NCBI GenBank assembly: GCA_020086605.1
Contig: JACBWW010000017.1
Coordinates: 402,271-466,270, forward strand
Direction: 5' to 3'
Origin: Lanius collurio
Lineage: Eukaryota > Chordata > Aves > Passeriformes > Laniidae
Length of the DNA stretch: 64,000 bases
Made by a program: the position numbers and the translations under genes. Within the stretch, counting starts at the first letter, position 1. Each line of letters starts with the position of its first letter. Under the pieces are notes generated by a model. That model saw only the letters and a list, made by a program, of their open reading frames with translations, was not told the origin of the DNA and did no database searches. Positions 48,112-60,405 of the stretch are shown piece by piece.

Positions 48112-49710
48112 TCTGCAACCACTACTGGGGCAGTCCAATAACGTGCCAGACCCGAGTGAGAACAGTCAGCCAGGCCCACACAGCCACAGAGGTTTGCTCA
48201 TTCAGTTTGGAAGGAAAAGACTTAAACATGCAACAAAACACTTGCCTACTTTGGCTTCCCAGTTGGGGCAGAAGAAAATGGCATGAAATGAATGACAAGG
48301 GTGCAGTTGGACACGTGCTGAGCACTTTCAGGGAAATGTGCACAGGTATGTGCTGACATGTCCCCTCTCCAAAGACAGAAGATGGAAGAGGAAATAGAGA
48401 AGCATTTTTTTAAGCCTTCTGTAAGTTAAGTAGACCTATGAATTTCGTGGAATGGCTGAAGCAAGTTGTAAATGATGTATCAAACCATCCTTGTCCATTG
48501 GAGTACATGGCAGGGCTGTGCATTCCCCACTGCACTGTGCTGTTTCCTGAGCTAATCATTTCAGAGCCACAAAACCCCCCTAAGCTCACAGATTTTGGTT
48601 AAAAGAAACTAAAAAGACGGAACATAAGTATTGTATTTTGTGAGATGATTTAGTGATTTATGCAACTGATTTGAAACACATAGACTCCATGAAGCCACAG
48701 GTTTAAATCCCAGCTGGGTTCATTTCATCCTTTTATCTCTTAGAAAGAGATAAATTTAGTACTCTGAATACCTCTGAAGGGTTCCCATAGACAAAATCAT
48801 TTTAAAATAAACAAACTCAAATTCTTCACATTTTTGAATCTTTTCCTTCTCTGCATTTAAAAAACCACTGTGTTCATCTTGATGCCCAAAGATACATCTT
48901 TTCTCCTGAGTGCAATAAAGAGTTTGGGGAGTTTATGCTCATACTTTCCACAGTGAATCCCTCTCTGGCAATTAACATATTTAAAACACTCCAGGGTTAC
49001 TCATCACTATTTCGTGAGACCTCAGTGGTGATCAAGGACTAACAACCACTTGGGTAGCACTGAACAGCCTGGATGTTTCCAAAGGACCCAAATGGACTCT
49101 TCCAGAAATCAGGATTGCTACAAGGAATCATCTCTTTGGCCAACCAAAATTTCCCTTGCTGCAATTACTTTATCCCATTACTAATTTATTCTCTATTATA
49201 AGTTACCTTACTGGCAGAAAGACAGTTTTGTGAACCTCTGCCCCTGGGAGTTCCTGTCCCTGCCGAAAGGTGTGGCTTTCAGTGCTGTCCCCCATCTCTG
49301 CAGCAGCTGGGGACTCCTCTGAACAATCAGGGCTCAATCTGCCACACCAGGTTTCCCAGGAGGGGCATGTCAGCACAGTGCAAATCAAATGTACAGCACT
49401 ATTGTTGTTGGTTCTGGGTCTGTTACGTAGATATTTCTCTTTCCTCAGTTTCCAGCCAACACAAGCAGCCTTTTGTGTGTGTTTTTGGTTTGTTTTTTTT
49501 TTTTTTTTAAGTCATTCTCTACCTGAAAACAGTTTTCACCTCTATTCCTGTTGACATTGGTTCTTTGAAAATGTCATCAGTTGCCATTTCATTAACATTA
49601 TTTCATGTTAAGCCCCCGTCAGAGCTGAGTGTGAACCCTTAATTCAAATTATCAGCACCCAGCACAAGACTCAGGGCTCCATTGCCAGGCTCTAAAAAGG
49701 GGTGTTGGCC
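48112..49710. other. Noncoding unique DNA, no gene recognised
   Basis: A tRNA-B-box-like CAGGTTTAAATCCCAGCTGG near 48698-48717 could be part of an ancient tRNA-derived SINE, but no A box or tRNA fold is clear, so it is not called. A poly-T run lies near 49493-49509. No coding sequence is recognised. Confidence 0.55.
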
Positions 49711-50185
49711 TGTCCTAGTTTCAGCCAAGGACAGTTAATTTTGTGCAGCGAGGAGGGGGCAGAGCCTGGAGCTGTGTGTGCATGGCCAAGACATTGTGTT
49801 TTTGGATATCATCTTAAATCATGGCCAGGGACGGAGGGAAGGGGCTCTCTTGCACTTCCATGGTTTCCAGCTGGGAGTAAGCATGGCAGGCATAGCAGTT
49901 GGGATGTGGTGCTGCTGGCTGCAGTCACATCATGTCACATCAGGTTGAGCTCTGCAGTGAGAAATTTTGCATGTAAATCACCCCCTCTCTGTACATTTCT
50001 GTTATTAGTATTTTTGCCATTACTGTTTCTTTTCTTATCTCATTGCTGATTCCAGTAAATTGTTCTTATCTCAACCTGAGACCTCTGCCTTTTGTTTGCC
50101 ACCAATGGGTGGGGGCTTGTGGTTTTGGGTTGTTTTTTTTAAATTGGAGTATTAAATTGGGGAATACCATTCCTGTACCACAACA
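49711..50185 (+). mobile_element. Solo LTR of a passerine endogenous retrovirus
   Basis: Begins TGTCCTAGTTTCAGCCAAGG and ACAGTTAATTTT, the start of a very common songbird ERVL-type LTR. Near its end it carries CTCATTGCTGATTCCAGTAA followed by ATTGTTCTTATCTCAACCTG, also characteristic of that family. It closes with TGTACCACAACA. Length is about 475 bp. The right edge rests on the CA rule, and no matching target duplication is seen (TGGCC before, GATAC after), so the copy is probably older than the one at 31946. No internal viral sequence is present. Confidence 0.85.
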
Positions 50186-50388
50186 GATACTCAAAGGTAG
50201 GAGGAAATAATCTCAGTTCATTCAGCACTGGTAAAAGCCCAGACAATTTGCCATCAGCCTCCCACAAAGAGGTCAGTAGGAGACCTCAGCCTGGAGTGCC
50301 AGCTCCAAGAAAGCTCCTTCTTTCCTCAGTTTGGCCAGGTCCAGCCTTGCAGGATCTGGGTCTGGATCCTGCCATCTTCATGGCCATC
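50186..50388. other. Short unique spacer
   Basis: About 200 bp between the LTR and a CR1 tail. Nothing recognised. Confidence 0.6.
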
Positions 50389-50485
50389 ATCACAGAATCA
50401 CAGAGTCACAGAATCCTGGAGTGGTTTGGGTTGGGAGGGACCATAGAGATCATCTAGTTCCAACTCCCAAAGCTGCAGCCCAAAT
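50389..50485 (-). mobile_element. CR1 LINE 3' end with three octamers
   Basis: ATCACAGAATCACAGAGTCA plus CAGAATCC shows three complement octamer copies, then GGTTTGGGTTGGGAGGGACC and ATCATCTAGTTCCAAC. This is the best preserved CR1 terminus in the window. 5'-truncated at about 100 bp, minus strand. Confidence 0.95.
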
Positions 50486-51404
50486 TCATCTACAGCTCTC
50501 ATCACACCAGCAAAGTTTCACTCCCTCTGATTGACAGGAACCCTTTGGGTCAAGAGACAATTTCTTGCTTCAGTGTGTGTGTAGGAACAGATCCTTTCCT
50601 CCATGGCATGCAATAGCTACCTCCAGCTACAGCTCCATGGCTGACCAGCTCCATGTCTCACCTCAAAGGTTTCTGCACTCGTGTTCAGAGCACATATTTT
50701 TGAATTTCACCATGTTTGCTGTTTCATCTTGAACCCTTTGCTAAATGGCTACCAAAGCAGAAATGCCAAGGATGCAAATAACAAGTGAAGCTGTGCAGGT
50801 AAAGATCTGGGAACAGCAGCTGAGGCCTTCCTGTGGGAGAGAAAAGCTACCTGCACTGAGGATGAAATGAAAAGTACATCCTTGTGTTTGGCACTTCAGA
50901 AGTTTTCCTTGGGTGGAACAGCTCTTGTCTCAGCCAGAAGCAGTGTCATCCCCTAGGAAACAGTCATCCTCTTGGAAATAAAGACATATTTAGATTACAG
51001 AGACTTCTAACAAATTTAAAAAAAAAAAAAAAATGAGGAGAAAAAGGGGAAAAAAGGCAAAATCACAATACAAAGTACTAAGGTTAGAATGTGATGTCTG
51101 CTTTGAAAAAAAAAAAAAAAAAGATCAAATACTTACCAGGGCTGAGAGTCTTCTGTCTGAAAGAAATACCTTTACAAGAGATATAAAAGTAGTAAAAATA
51201 GCCAGTACTCACAAGAAACAGTAAAAAATTAGACTCTTTCTGGGAGAAGATCTAGCTGTACATTAGGTTAAAAAAAAAAAAAATAGAGCAGTCAAAGGGG
51301 ATTTTTCCCTCCAGTGTGTATTTTTTTGGCAGTTGTGCTTATTTGTGAATGGTGTTAAAGCATTTTAGTTTTCATTGTAGAAAATCAAGTCAGAGAAAAC
51401 AGAA
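50486..51404. other. Noncoding DNA with A-runs
   Basis: Three A homopolymers lie close together: 51018-51033 (16), 51106-51122 (17) and 51270-51283 (14), in purine-rich surroundings. They could be retroposon tails, but no body of a SINE or processed gene copy is recognisable upstream of any of them. Confidence 0.55.
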
Positions 51405-51540
51405 GTGTAAGGAACCTCAAAAGGTCATCTAGTCCATCTTGTTTCCTAAAGGCACATTCAGCTCTGTGACACCATCTGGACAGATGTTCTGCTCCTTAAA
51501 TGGGCTTTTCACACATCCATGAAGACTTGTTCAAAATTAA
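51405..51540 (-). mobile_element. Older CR1-like fragment
   Basis: GTAAGGAACCTCAAAAGGTC followed by ATCTAGTCCATCTTG resembles the CR1 block GGACCTCNNAAGGTCATCTAGTCCA in complement orientation. The sequence to the right (GCTCTGTGACACCATCTGGA) may also belong. Terminal octamers are not preserved, which suggests an older subfamily. Confidence 0.65.
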
Positions 51541-54500
51541 TCCACATCAAACACCAATTCTGTAAGAGAGCACGTCCTAGGAGCACTTTAGAGAGGGAAA
51601 TCATTTCACATTTCTGTTTCCCTTCTAATTCCTTGCTTTGGTGTCAGGAAACAGATGCTAATTCACTGCCTGTAAGCAGAAGAGGGAGTGGCAGGGATGA
51701 GCAGAGCTGTCCTGGCAGCAGCAACAGGCAGAGCAACCAAGGATTCTCCAGTGGGAGAGCTGCCACTGCCTGAAATGACGTTGTGTTGGTGGCCCTGCAG
51801 CCATCACTCCCAAAATTACCATTGTCAGCCCAAGTCATGAACCCACCAGAAATCAGCTCTGAGAACGAGAAGGGATCACAGGGGGACATCACCAGCTCAG
51901 AACTGAAACACATGAGATGAGGCTGCTGGGACACTGGGGGAGATTTCCAAGATGTGCTAAGACTAAGCAAAAGATCAAGCAAATGCACTGTCACAGTTGT
52001 TCACTCTGGTACAGCTGTAATTTATCTGAGTGTAGTTTCTGCTGGCTTCCATTGAAATGTGGACCTTGTGCAAGCATGTACTGTATTTGTTCTTGTCCTT
52101 TAAATATTACACTTCCCATTGTTCTTCACAAGGTTTGTGGAAAAACTGGTTGAAATTTTATGTGAGCAAAGACATTTTGTAGAATGAAAACACCTAGATA
52201 TGCAAGGGGCAGAAAAGGGATGCAGTTATTCTTTTCATCCAAGTTCAGGGTTTTTTTAAGTGAAATTCCTTAATTTTAGTAACAAATCTGCTTTCTATTT
52301 TGAGAGTTAGCCTGTTGCTTATTTTATTTATTTGATCAGACAAATCTGTGAGAGGATCTCAAACACACCCTTTGCAGCTCATTCAAACTCCTAAAGTTTG
52401 AAGACAGGAAGACTTCCTTGTCCACTTATTTTACAATCATTTAAAATTAGTAATGACTGTCTAAAAGTTTAGAAAATATTCAGATGGACACCTGAAGAAG
52501 TATCTTAAAACAGCCTCTTGAAATACAGCATTCAAGCACTATATAATGAGATTTCAGTATCAGCTGATGTGAAGGGGTAGCTGTGGCTTTGTGTCCTGCC
52601 CACACCGAGTGCTGCAGTCATGGCTGACAGAAGAGCAGGGCTGCAGCAGAATTTAATTCATTGCAGTGTTGTGGTCCTCCCATTTCAGCAAATGATTTTC
52701 AAGTAAATTCATGGATTTTGTCACTTTGAGGTTGGACCTCTTCAGAGCATCTTGCCTTGGCTGTGACCATTGTGAGATGTGCATGTGCTGAGCAGATGTG
52801 TAATGGCAATTTTCAGCTGGTCACAGGTCAGTCACCATGCACTGGCTTTCACCAAATTTTCATTTCTTCACTAAGGACTTTTTTTCAGAACTAAATTTGA
52901 ACCCTCAGGTATTTTCTTCTTTATAAAGTCATTGTAACTTTCTGTGACAATGGAAATATGTTTTGCCTGTGTTTGTGCAGAAGGTCACAGCCACTATGGA
53001 GGAAATTTCTCCTTGTGTGCTATAAGCCCAAAATTTTATTCAGATCTTCTTTCAGCTCTGGCTCATGTCTAATGTCTGCTGTAATGAGAAAGTAGCTCTC
53101 AGCATGGTGTTTCCCATCTGTAACACAGATAAAGTTCTATCTTTAAGACACATTTGCTGGTATTGTTTTCGGTAGGACACAACCAAAGTCCTTTTAACTC
53201 ATTGTGAAGGCTTCAGTTCCTCCCCAGAGATCAGAATCCCCCATGAGGAAAAATGCCACCAGATAATTTTGTCATTGTTTCATTTTGATGAGGCTCATCC
53301 TTTCTAGAATTGTCATCTTTGGCAGTATCTCCACACATCTTCCTCCTTTCTTCACAAGGCCTGCCTGAATGATGATCTTTCTAATGCTTCCTTTAAGCAG
53401 AAAACCCCATTCTAAGTCAATTCTTCTAGTAACAATCAGTGTTTCAAGGGCAAATTTTATTGTTGATTTGCACTTCCTAGAGCATTATGGCACTTTTTGT
53501 GTTACCACAGTACTGTGGCTCACTCATGTTGTCAAAACCTGAGTTTAGTAAAGTATAATAAGGAGAGAGTGTTTCCAGTACATATTCCAGAGGTGGGAGT
53601 TTGGATTTGATTCAGGAGATCATCACTTCACAAAATTACTGTCAAGATGAGTTAAAAGAATCATGATGTATACAGAAATTACTTTTTCAATTAATAGAAA
53701 TAAGGAAAAATGGACATAAGTGCCATATCACCAGTGAAACATTAATGTGCTGCTGTTTAGGATCCATGTAAACACTGGAGTAGATTGGAGATGGGGTGCT
53801 CATACACAGATCTCAGAGCTGCACAGGCTCCCTTATTTCACCCACTGTACTCAGTTTGGGGCTCTGTTATATTTCACTCTACTGAGATTACAGTTTTTGT
53901 CAATGCTGGCTATTAATGAATGATTTTAACATTTACTCCGTGGACTTTGCACATTTACTGGTAAGGAGAGAATCCCTAAAGATTATTAGTTTCATTTCTT
54001 TCAGTAAGAAGCTTATCAGAACCTTTTGCATCTACTGAGCTGCTTGGGGAAGAAAAAAAAATCTAAATTAAAAGTTAGAAAAGCTGATGAGCTAGCATTT
54101 GTTGTAGTGTTTTACCTGGTTTCCTAGTACTCCCTTCCAGGACATCTGGGTTCAGGAAAAACAGCCTCAACCAAACCTGATCTCAAACCAGTGTGGCTGA
54201 ATTTCACACCCGTTTTTCTGTGAGGTTTCACTGACCATGCACCTCCACAGTTGTGCAGAGGGACTCTGGTTTCTGAATAAATTTTACTGAAATTGCATTT
54301 CCCAATAAACCCTTTGCTTCCTGTTAGTCTCTATCACCAGATATATACAGATATAACCAGATATAACCATATCTTCAGGACAGCCCTACCTTCTTGGGTT
54401 ATATGAAAATAGAATTATGGATGCATTTTAAACTCTATACAAAATATTTTAACTTTACATATAGTTTCATTAAAACAGTCTTTCAAAAAAGGAACTTTCT

Positions 54501-57500
54501 CTTTTACTTTATTTCATGTTCTTCCTGAGATTTGGCATGGGATTTGAGTCTCCTGTGACCATATTTTCTTCTGATGCTAACAGAGCCCCATTACAGCTGA
54601 ACTGATTTACTACAACTAAGTCTGTCCATAAAGCCAAATCAACCTTTAAATTAGGCTCAAAAGAAATACTACCAATTAAATTTAGTCTGTGACCTCTATC
54701 ATAGTTTAACAAGCTCAACATATTATGGATTTCAGTAGGGGAAAAGGAATCAATTAAACTGTAAGAAAAAAATGAAATCCCCAAAGTCTAAACCTTGACA
54801 AAAGTAGTTCAAAAATCCTGTAGCATCCAGCTGTTTCCATGGTTTCACATCCTGTGTTCCAGTTTTTAGGGTGCTATATGGGATATGAAAGCAGCTTGGA
54901 AATAAAAACCTCCATGAGAAAAACCTTTTTTCCAGTTCCCTTTTATTTGTTTTGTTTCTGGTAGAGATGGGGGTTTTGGTTTGATTGGGTTTTGGGTTTT
55001 TCTTTTTCCCTCCCTTTCTCTGAAAAAACCCTTGTATTTTAATTTGTATTTGAACACTTCAAAGCCCTGAGAGATCATGGGACTGTTCCTGCTGTAGGCA
55101 ACAGCAAAAATTCATTGCCTTTGGTGGGAGCTGGGCTGGACCCTAAGAAAGAAACTGAGGGAAGAAGTATCATCTTTTCTCAAACTCCCTTTCCCCCAGA
55201 AATAAGCTAACATAACCACCCTAATGCACCAAGTTTATTAAAAGCAAATAGTCATCTTGTGCTACAAATCCTTCTGAATACAGTATTTTGACTAAATGAC
55301 ATTTAACAGTGTTGTAGCTTTAATGGTAAAGAAAACACTAGCAGCTCAGTACTTAAACCTCTGTCCCATGGTGAATATCATTTTCAATATCCTGTAAAAA
55401 TTCTTTGAAGTGTTTGTATCCAGTCTGCCCCGATGGATTTACTCAGAATTAGTTAATAGTGAGAAAGCATTGAACTAAATTTATCGGTTACCGTCTCTCA
55501 TGATCACATAAAAAATAAAATTAAAAGGAACCCTCTATAGAATACTTTATCAGGCTTGGTAATGGCATCATCTCTGACAGTGAGGCAATAAAAGCATATT
55601 AGTGACCCCCTGATGAAACATGTTTACAGGCAAAGTCAAAGAGATTGATCATTCTCTCTGGAAAGTGGCATTTCCTTTCAATGCACTGTTACTGCTAGTC
55701 ACAGAAGCAGACTGATGGGCTAATGCATGACTAGAAGGAAATGTATTAAAAGAGATGCAATTATCAAGTCCTGCTCAGCTTTTCGAGGAAAAATCTTTCC
55801 TGCTGGCCACCTGGACTCCCTTGTTGTACCAGTGATGTTGCCAGTGCTGCCTGGGAGGGCTGAAGGTCGTGGCCAGGATGCCAGGGGTTGTGCTGGCCTC
55901 CATCTGGGTGTCATTTCCCCCAGAAGTATTTGCAGTAGGTAAGAGCAACAAGAAGACTGGGAAGAGAAGGGGGAACAGTTAAGAAAGACACTCTGCCAAG
56001 ATCAAAGCAAGGCCCCTCTTCTAGTGCCCTGCTCATTTCTGTAGCACTCACTGTTGGGATTTTCAGGTGTGATCTTTTGGATATATTCTACATGGTCATA
56101 CTCTTCAAAATCCCAAGCCCTGGTGACACACATTGTTTCCTGCATGGCATCATCTTGTGGAGTCCTTCTGATTCACTGCAGTTTTTGCCACTTTAAATCA
56201 TTTTTATTCTGTCACATCAGCTTCTGTATTTCTACTTCTTCTTTCTCCAGTTTCTTCATTTACTGTTTGGATGAATATGGCAAATTTTGTCCTGCATACG
56301 TAACAGTTCAAATTGCATTCTTTCTATTTTAATAACTCACCTCTCAAACAACAGACCAGTGTGCTACTTGCTCAGAAACTGCCCTGCTCTCTTTCACTGC
56401 CATTTACATATTCTGTAAAAGGAAGGAAAACCAAATATAGGCATTTCTGAACAACTTTTATCCCTCAGCTCATCTCCCATCTAAATACCTAAGTCAGACA
56501 ACACCTGGAGTGTGTCACAGTGCCTCTGAGCACACCACAGAACTTCTGTGCTTTCCCAGTCCCAGTTCTCACCCTGCCCCCATTAACCAGCCAGCATGAC
56601 TGGCGTGGCTGCAAGAGAAGGGCCTTAATGTAAACGTATTTTCTGGATGTAGTTTTCACAAATAGTAATTAGTGAAATTGCTCAATGATTAGCCAAGTAG
56701 AGTGGATCTGTTACTGCCAGAAAGCTCTCCTCCTTGATTTTCTTCCTCTTTCCCCGTGGAGAAACCTTCAGCCATTCCATGTGGAGTGGGATGAGCAGGG
56801 GAGCTGGGCAGCCCAAGCTGCATGCAGGACAGGGAAGGGTATAGGCTCAGGGGGCTCTCCTTGGAGCATGGTGGTGTGTGGATGGGCACTGGGAACAAAA
56901 GAGGATGATGTGTCTGGCAGAGCTTGGAAGCACTGGGGAGGAGTCAGGTCTTATGGGATAGCTATAGGGTTTGGGGTGTATTTAAAGCCTTCTCTTCCCC
57001 TTAGCTTGTTGATGGTGTTGAATGTCAAAATTACCACAGTTCCTGGTTACTCACTCATTCTGTGTCATCATCCCTATTTCTGCATTAAGGTCCATCTGAA
57101 TCATTGCTTGGCTGAAATAAATAAGATGTTAAATATGAACCATGTAGATGCAGGTGAGAAGAAGCAAAAACTTGGAAGAACTGATTAAGACAAGTTTTCC
57201 TTAGCTCAAGGGACTAAGGTTTTTCCATCTCAGCCAGGTCCCAGTACTTTGCTGCCTCTGAGTGCTCAAGACATGCCTAATGTAGAAATGCCTTGTTCTA
57301 GCTAATCCAGAGACTGCACCTTTTCCTGCCAAGTGGCAGAAAGATCGACCAACCCCCTGTTTGTCACCTTTACACTGAATTACTGAACATTACTCTAAGA
57401 GGGCTTGGTGGAGAACAAGATGAAGAGCATCCAGATGGTTCAACACATGGTGACCTGTCACATCAGCAACACAGATTTACAAGAGCTGATCACTCTTGTC

Positions 57501-58851
57501 TTCTTGTTCAGTACAGTGTTTTATTATTAAGATCTGTATTTTCATGGCTTTCCAGTGTCTGGATCTTGACTCTTTCCTTGACCCCATTTCTCAGTGTGCT
57601 GATTACCTGTGGCAATAATCATCTATGGCAAGAAGTTCTGTGCAACAGCAGCTGACGGGTACCAGGATAAGACTTCAACAAAGACAACAGCACCTTCTAA
57701 ACAGACCTTGAACCAGAGTTAAGGTTAAACATCCAATCAGCCATGCTCCCAACAACATCTAGAATCAGGTATAGAACCATATAAAATACTTGTTTCAAGA
57801 TGTGGCTTCCAAAACTCACAGTCTGGAGGGAAGTGAGAAAAGAAAATAGAATATTAGAAAAACAGGTACATAAAAGCAAGAAAAATGCAAGTTCTTCCCA
57901 GGGGAAAAAAAAAAAAGTGATTTAGAGGAACATAGGAGAATCTGCTGCCTTCTAATATTAGCAATCTTAAAGCTCAAGAGTTGAAACCCTGTGTAAAAGT
58001 GCCTGGTTAGAGGAGAATTTGGTTCATATATATTTATAAAGAGGATTAGGAAATATAGGAAACATAAGATGTAAAAGCATTTTTTAAGTAGAAGTTTCCC
58101 AAAGATTGTCTTGAGGCTTTTGCTTTAACATTTTATTACTGCAGCAGTGTTGCACTGTGAAAAGCATTTCATCATTTGCACTGCAAGAGGTTGTTGGCTC
58201 AGACAAGTGTCATTACCAAAGACAATTTTCACAATGCATTCAAGAGCTTCATTAACTGCCTGTCCGACAGCAATATTGGCCTTGCTGTGTTCAGGTGCTG
58301 GAACACAGATCCATAGCTGGCTACAGTTTCAGGCATAGGAGAGGTATCCATCTTTGTCCTGCAGATTTCTCTGAATTCATCATATTGTCTGCAAGGCAGA
58401 GATCAATGTACCTAGGTCTGCATGGCAAGAACTTCCTAGTGCTGCATGCTTTTCTGGTTAAAAACAAAAACAATCACAAAATTGCATCAGAACTCGAAAG
58501 TAAATTGGTCATTTTGGTAGGACTTCTTCAATCAGAGGAAAGCAATGGGAGACAAGTAAAGGGCAAAGCTGTTTAAGGCTTAATGTAACTCAATAAATCA
58601 GATCTTAAATTCTTTCCTCATCCCATTCCTCAGCAAAAGATGACCAGAAATTACAGAAAGTTATTTCCTCTATTTAACTGAAAGTGACTGTTACATTTAG
58701 GGTTTATGAAAAAAAGAAAAATAAACAAATACTAAGAGGAGAGCAACTCAAGGGGGTTATATATCCAAATTTAAAGTCATTTTGAGGGACTTTGGATGCT
58801 GTGGAATTTGTGACTGTAAAAAAAATTAAACACTTCTCTGAATACACATTT
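51541..58851. other. Noncoding unique DNA, no gene recognised
   Basis: The longest repeat-poor stretch of the window, over 7 kb. The largest frame is 167 codons (56685-57188, plus strand). Its translation shows no recognisable domain. A short tandem of CAGATATAAC-like units lies at 54338-54369, and a TG-rich patch at 54960-55010. No RNA gene or exon is supported. Confidence 0.6.
54338..54369. repeat. Short tandem repeat, 10-bp unit
   Basis: CAGATATATA, CAGATATAAC and CAGATATAAC follow each other directly. Three units only, a minor microsatellite. Confidence 0.7.
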
Positions 58852-58915
58852 AGCTGTGACTATGGCAAGTCACTTAATCTTGTGTCTCAGAGGGACTGCA
58901 CAGGGTAATAACAAA
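58852..58915 (+). mobile_element. Possible MIR-like SINE fragment
   Basis: AGCTGTGACTATGGCAAGTC followed by ACTTAATCTTGTGTCTCAG is close to the MIR core AGCTGTGTGACCTTGGGCAAGTCACTTAA and CTGTGCCTCAG, and GGGTAATAACAAATGG follows where MIR has GGGATAATAATAGT. Collinear over about 60 bp. This is the most convincing of the five MIR-like pieces. Confidence 0.6.
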
Positions 58916-59413
58916 TGGAGTTGTGTGGGCTGGGTTCAGCAGGGAATTAAAACATCCAGACTTGTCCTCTGGGAACTGTGAGCAGCAAAAAATAGAAACA
59001 AAAACTTAGAAATAGGGGACAGGTTTGAGTGAAAGGGAATAGAGGATTCCTTTTGAAGGGTCATGAAAAAGAAATCTGGTTTAAAAGGTAAAAATTCAGT
59101 TCATTAAGCCAAATTGGGGTCCTAATTCAAGTTCCATGAGGTGGAAATTAACTTTATCATCCTCAGTAAGACAGAGTGAGTATTATGATTAATGAAGGAT
59201 TAGTATTTTGTGCCATTAGGTTGAGGAGTACTGGTATGGCAGTACTGACTGAACCAGGGTGAGAGCAGTTTCTGGACCCATTTGCAATCTGCCTTTCCCA
59301 GCTGGTTTCTGCTGGGCTTTCCTGGAAACAGTGGTGCTGTTTTTTCCAATGGTCTGGAAGCCAGAACTCCCACTCTTCTGGCCTCAGGGCTGGGTGTCAA
59401 AACAGAATGATAG
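58916..59413. other. Noncoding unique DNA
   Basis: About 500 bp between the MIR-like fossil and a CR1 element. Nothing recognised. Confidence 0.6.
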
Positions 59414-59670
59414 GATCACAGAATTATTAAGGTTGGAAAAGACCTTTAAGATGATCAAGTCCAACTGCCAACCCAGCACCACCACCATGTTCACCACTGA
59501 ACCATGTCTGTGCCATATCCACACATGTTTTTTATGTTTCCAGGGATGGTGATTCCACCACTTCCCTGGACAGTATGTTTCAATGCTTGGAAAACATTCC
59601 TATGAAGAAATTTTTCCTAATTTCCGATCTAAACCTCCCCCAACACAACCTGAGGCCTTTTGCTCTCACC
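59414..59670 (-). mobile_element. CR1 LINE 3' fragment, about 257 bp
   Basis: GATCACAGAATTATTAAGGT, TGGAAAAGACCTTTAAGATG and ATCAAGTCCAACTG form the conserved tail in complement. They are followed by GACAGTATGTTTCAATGCTT, GAAGAAATTTTTCCTAAT and CCTGAGGCCTTTTGCTCTCA, in the CR1 order. 5'-truncated with no coding sequence. Confidence 0.94.
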
Positions 59671-60349
59671 CAGTCAAAAGTTCTACCCCTGTTAACAGTT
59701 TGTCCTGAAACACAGTCAAGAAATTTCCTGAAAAGTAGAGGTTGTATCTAAATAAAATCTTCATCAAAATAAGTGGAAGTGTTCCAGCCAGGCTCTTGTT
59801 TTCATACCATAACAGTTTGCTAGAAAAATACTTACGTATAAAGAGTTTTCGTTTCAACAAGTGTCCAAGCCCTATGTGAAATGAGATATTCCCACCTCCA
59901 TCCTTCTCCCACTTCACCTAAAGGCTTGTTCTGGTAAAAGCCAGCTCTCTATTCCAGCTCACTGCACAGCTGGAAGGCTTGAATTCAGTCTGCAAGAGGA
60001 ATTTTCCTTCTAACCCAAAGAGAATTCCTACTCCATTTAGGTTATAGAGCGTGTATTTTGCTCAAATGTGAAGTCCAAATAATTTTTGCTTATTTTAAGG
60101 TATCATAAATATATGTAGGGAGCACATCTCCTTCATAATTGCTCTGAATTTTATCATGCCATAGAAATAATACATTGCACTTGTTTATTCCCTGTACTCT
60201 GGGATCTTAAAAGACAGATAAGAAAGACTCTTTTGCTGATACTAGGAGAGTCAAAACACATTGGAGGAATTTAAGTTGGATAATGAGCCCTTCTGAGGAC
60301 CTGAAACTCCCCTATGAGTCATTCACATTTTTGACAATTGACACATAAA
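59671..60349. other. Noncoding unique DNA
   Basis: No repeat or exon recognised. Frames are under 85 codons. Confidence 0.6.
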
Positions 60350-60405
60350 AACATGCCCAAGGCTGCACAGCAAGTCCCCTGGTACGATACAGGACACAGC
60401 TCAGA
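60350..60405 (-). mobile_element. Possible MIR-like SINE fragment
   Basis: ACATGCCCAAGGCTGCACAG followed by CAAGTCCCCTGG reads like the complement of MIR (ACTTGCCCAAGGTCACACAGCTAGT). The remainder, ACAGGACACAGCTCAG, may continue the match. About 55 bp, low similarity. Confidence 0.45.

Noticed and set aside
48655..48720. tRNA-like or AmnSINE-like fragment
   Set aside because: A B-box-like motif is present but no other part of a SINE could be aligned by eye.
56685..57188. 167-codon frame, plus strand
   Set aside because: No domain, signal or family resemblance. Length is within what local composition can give.
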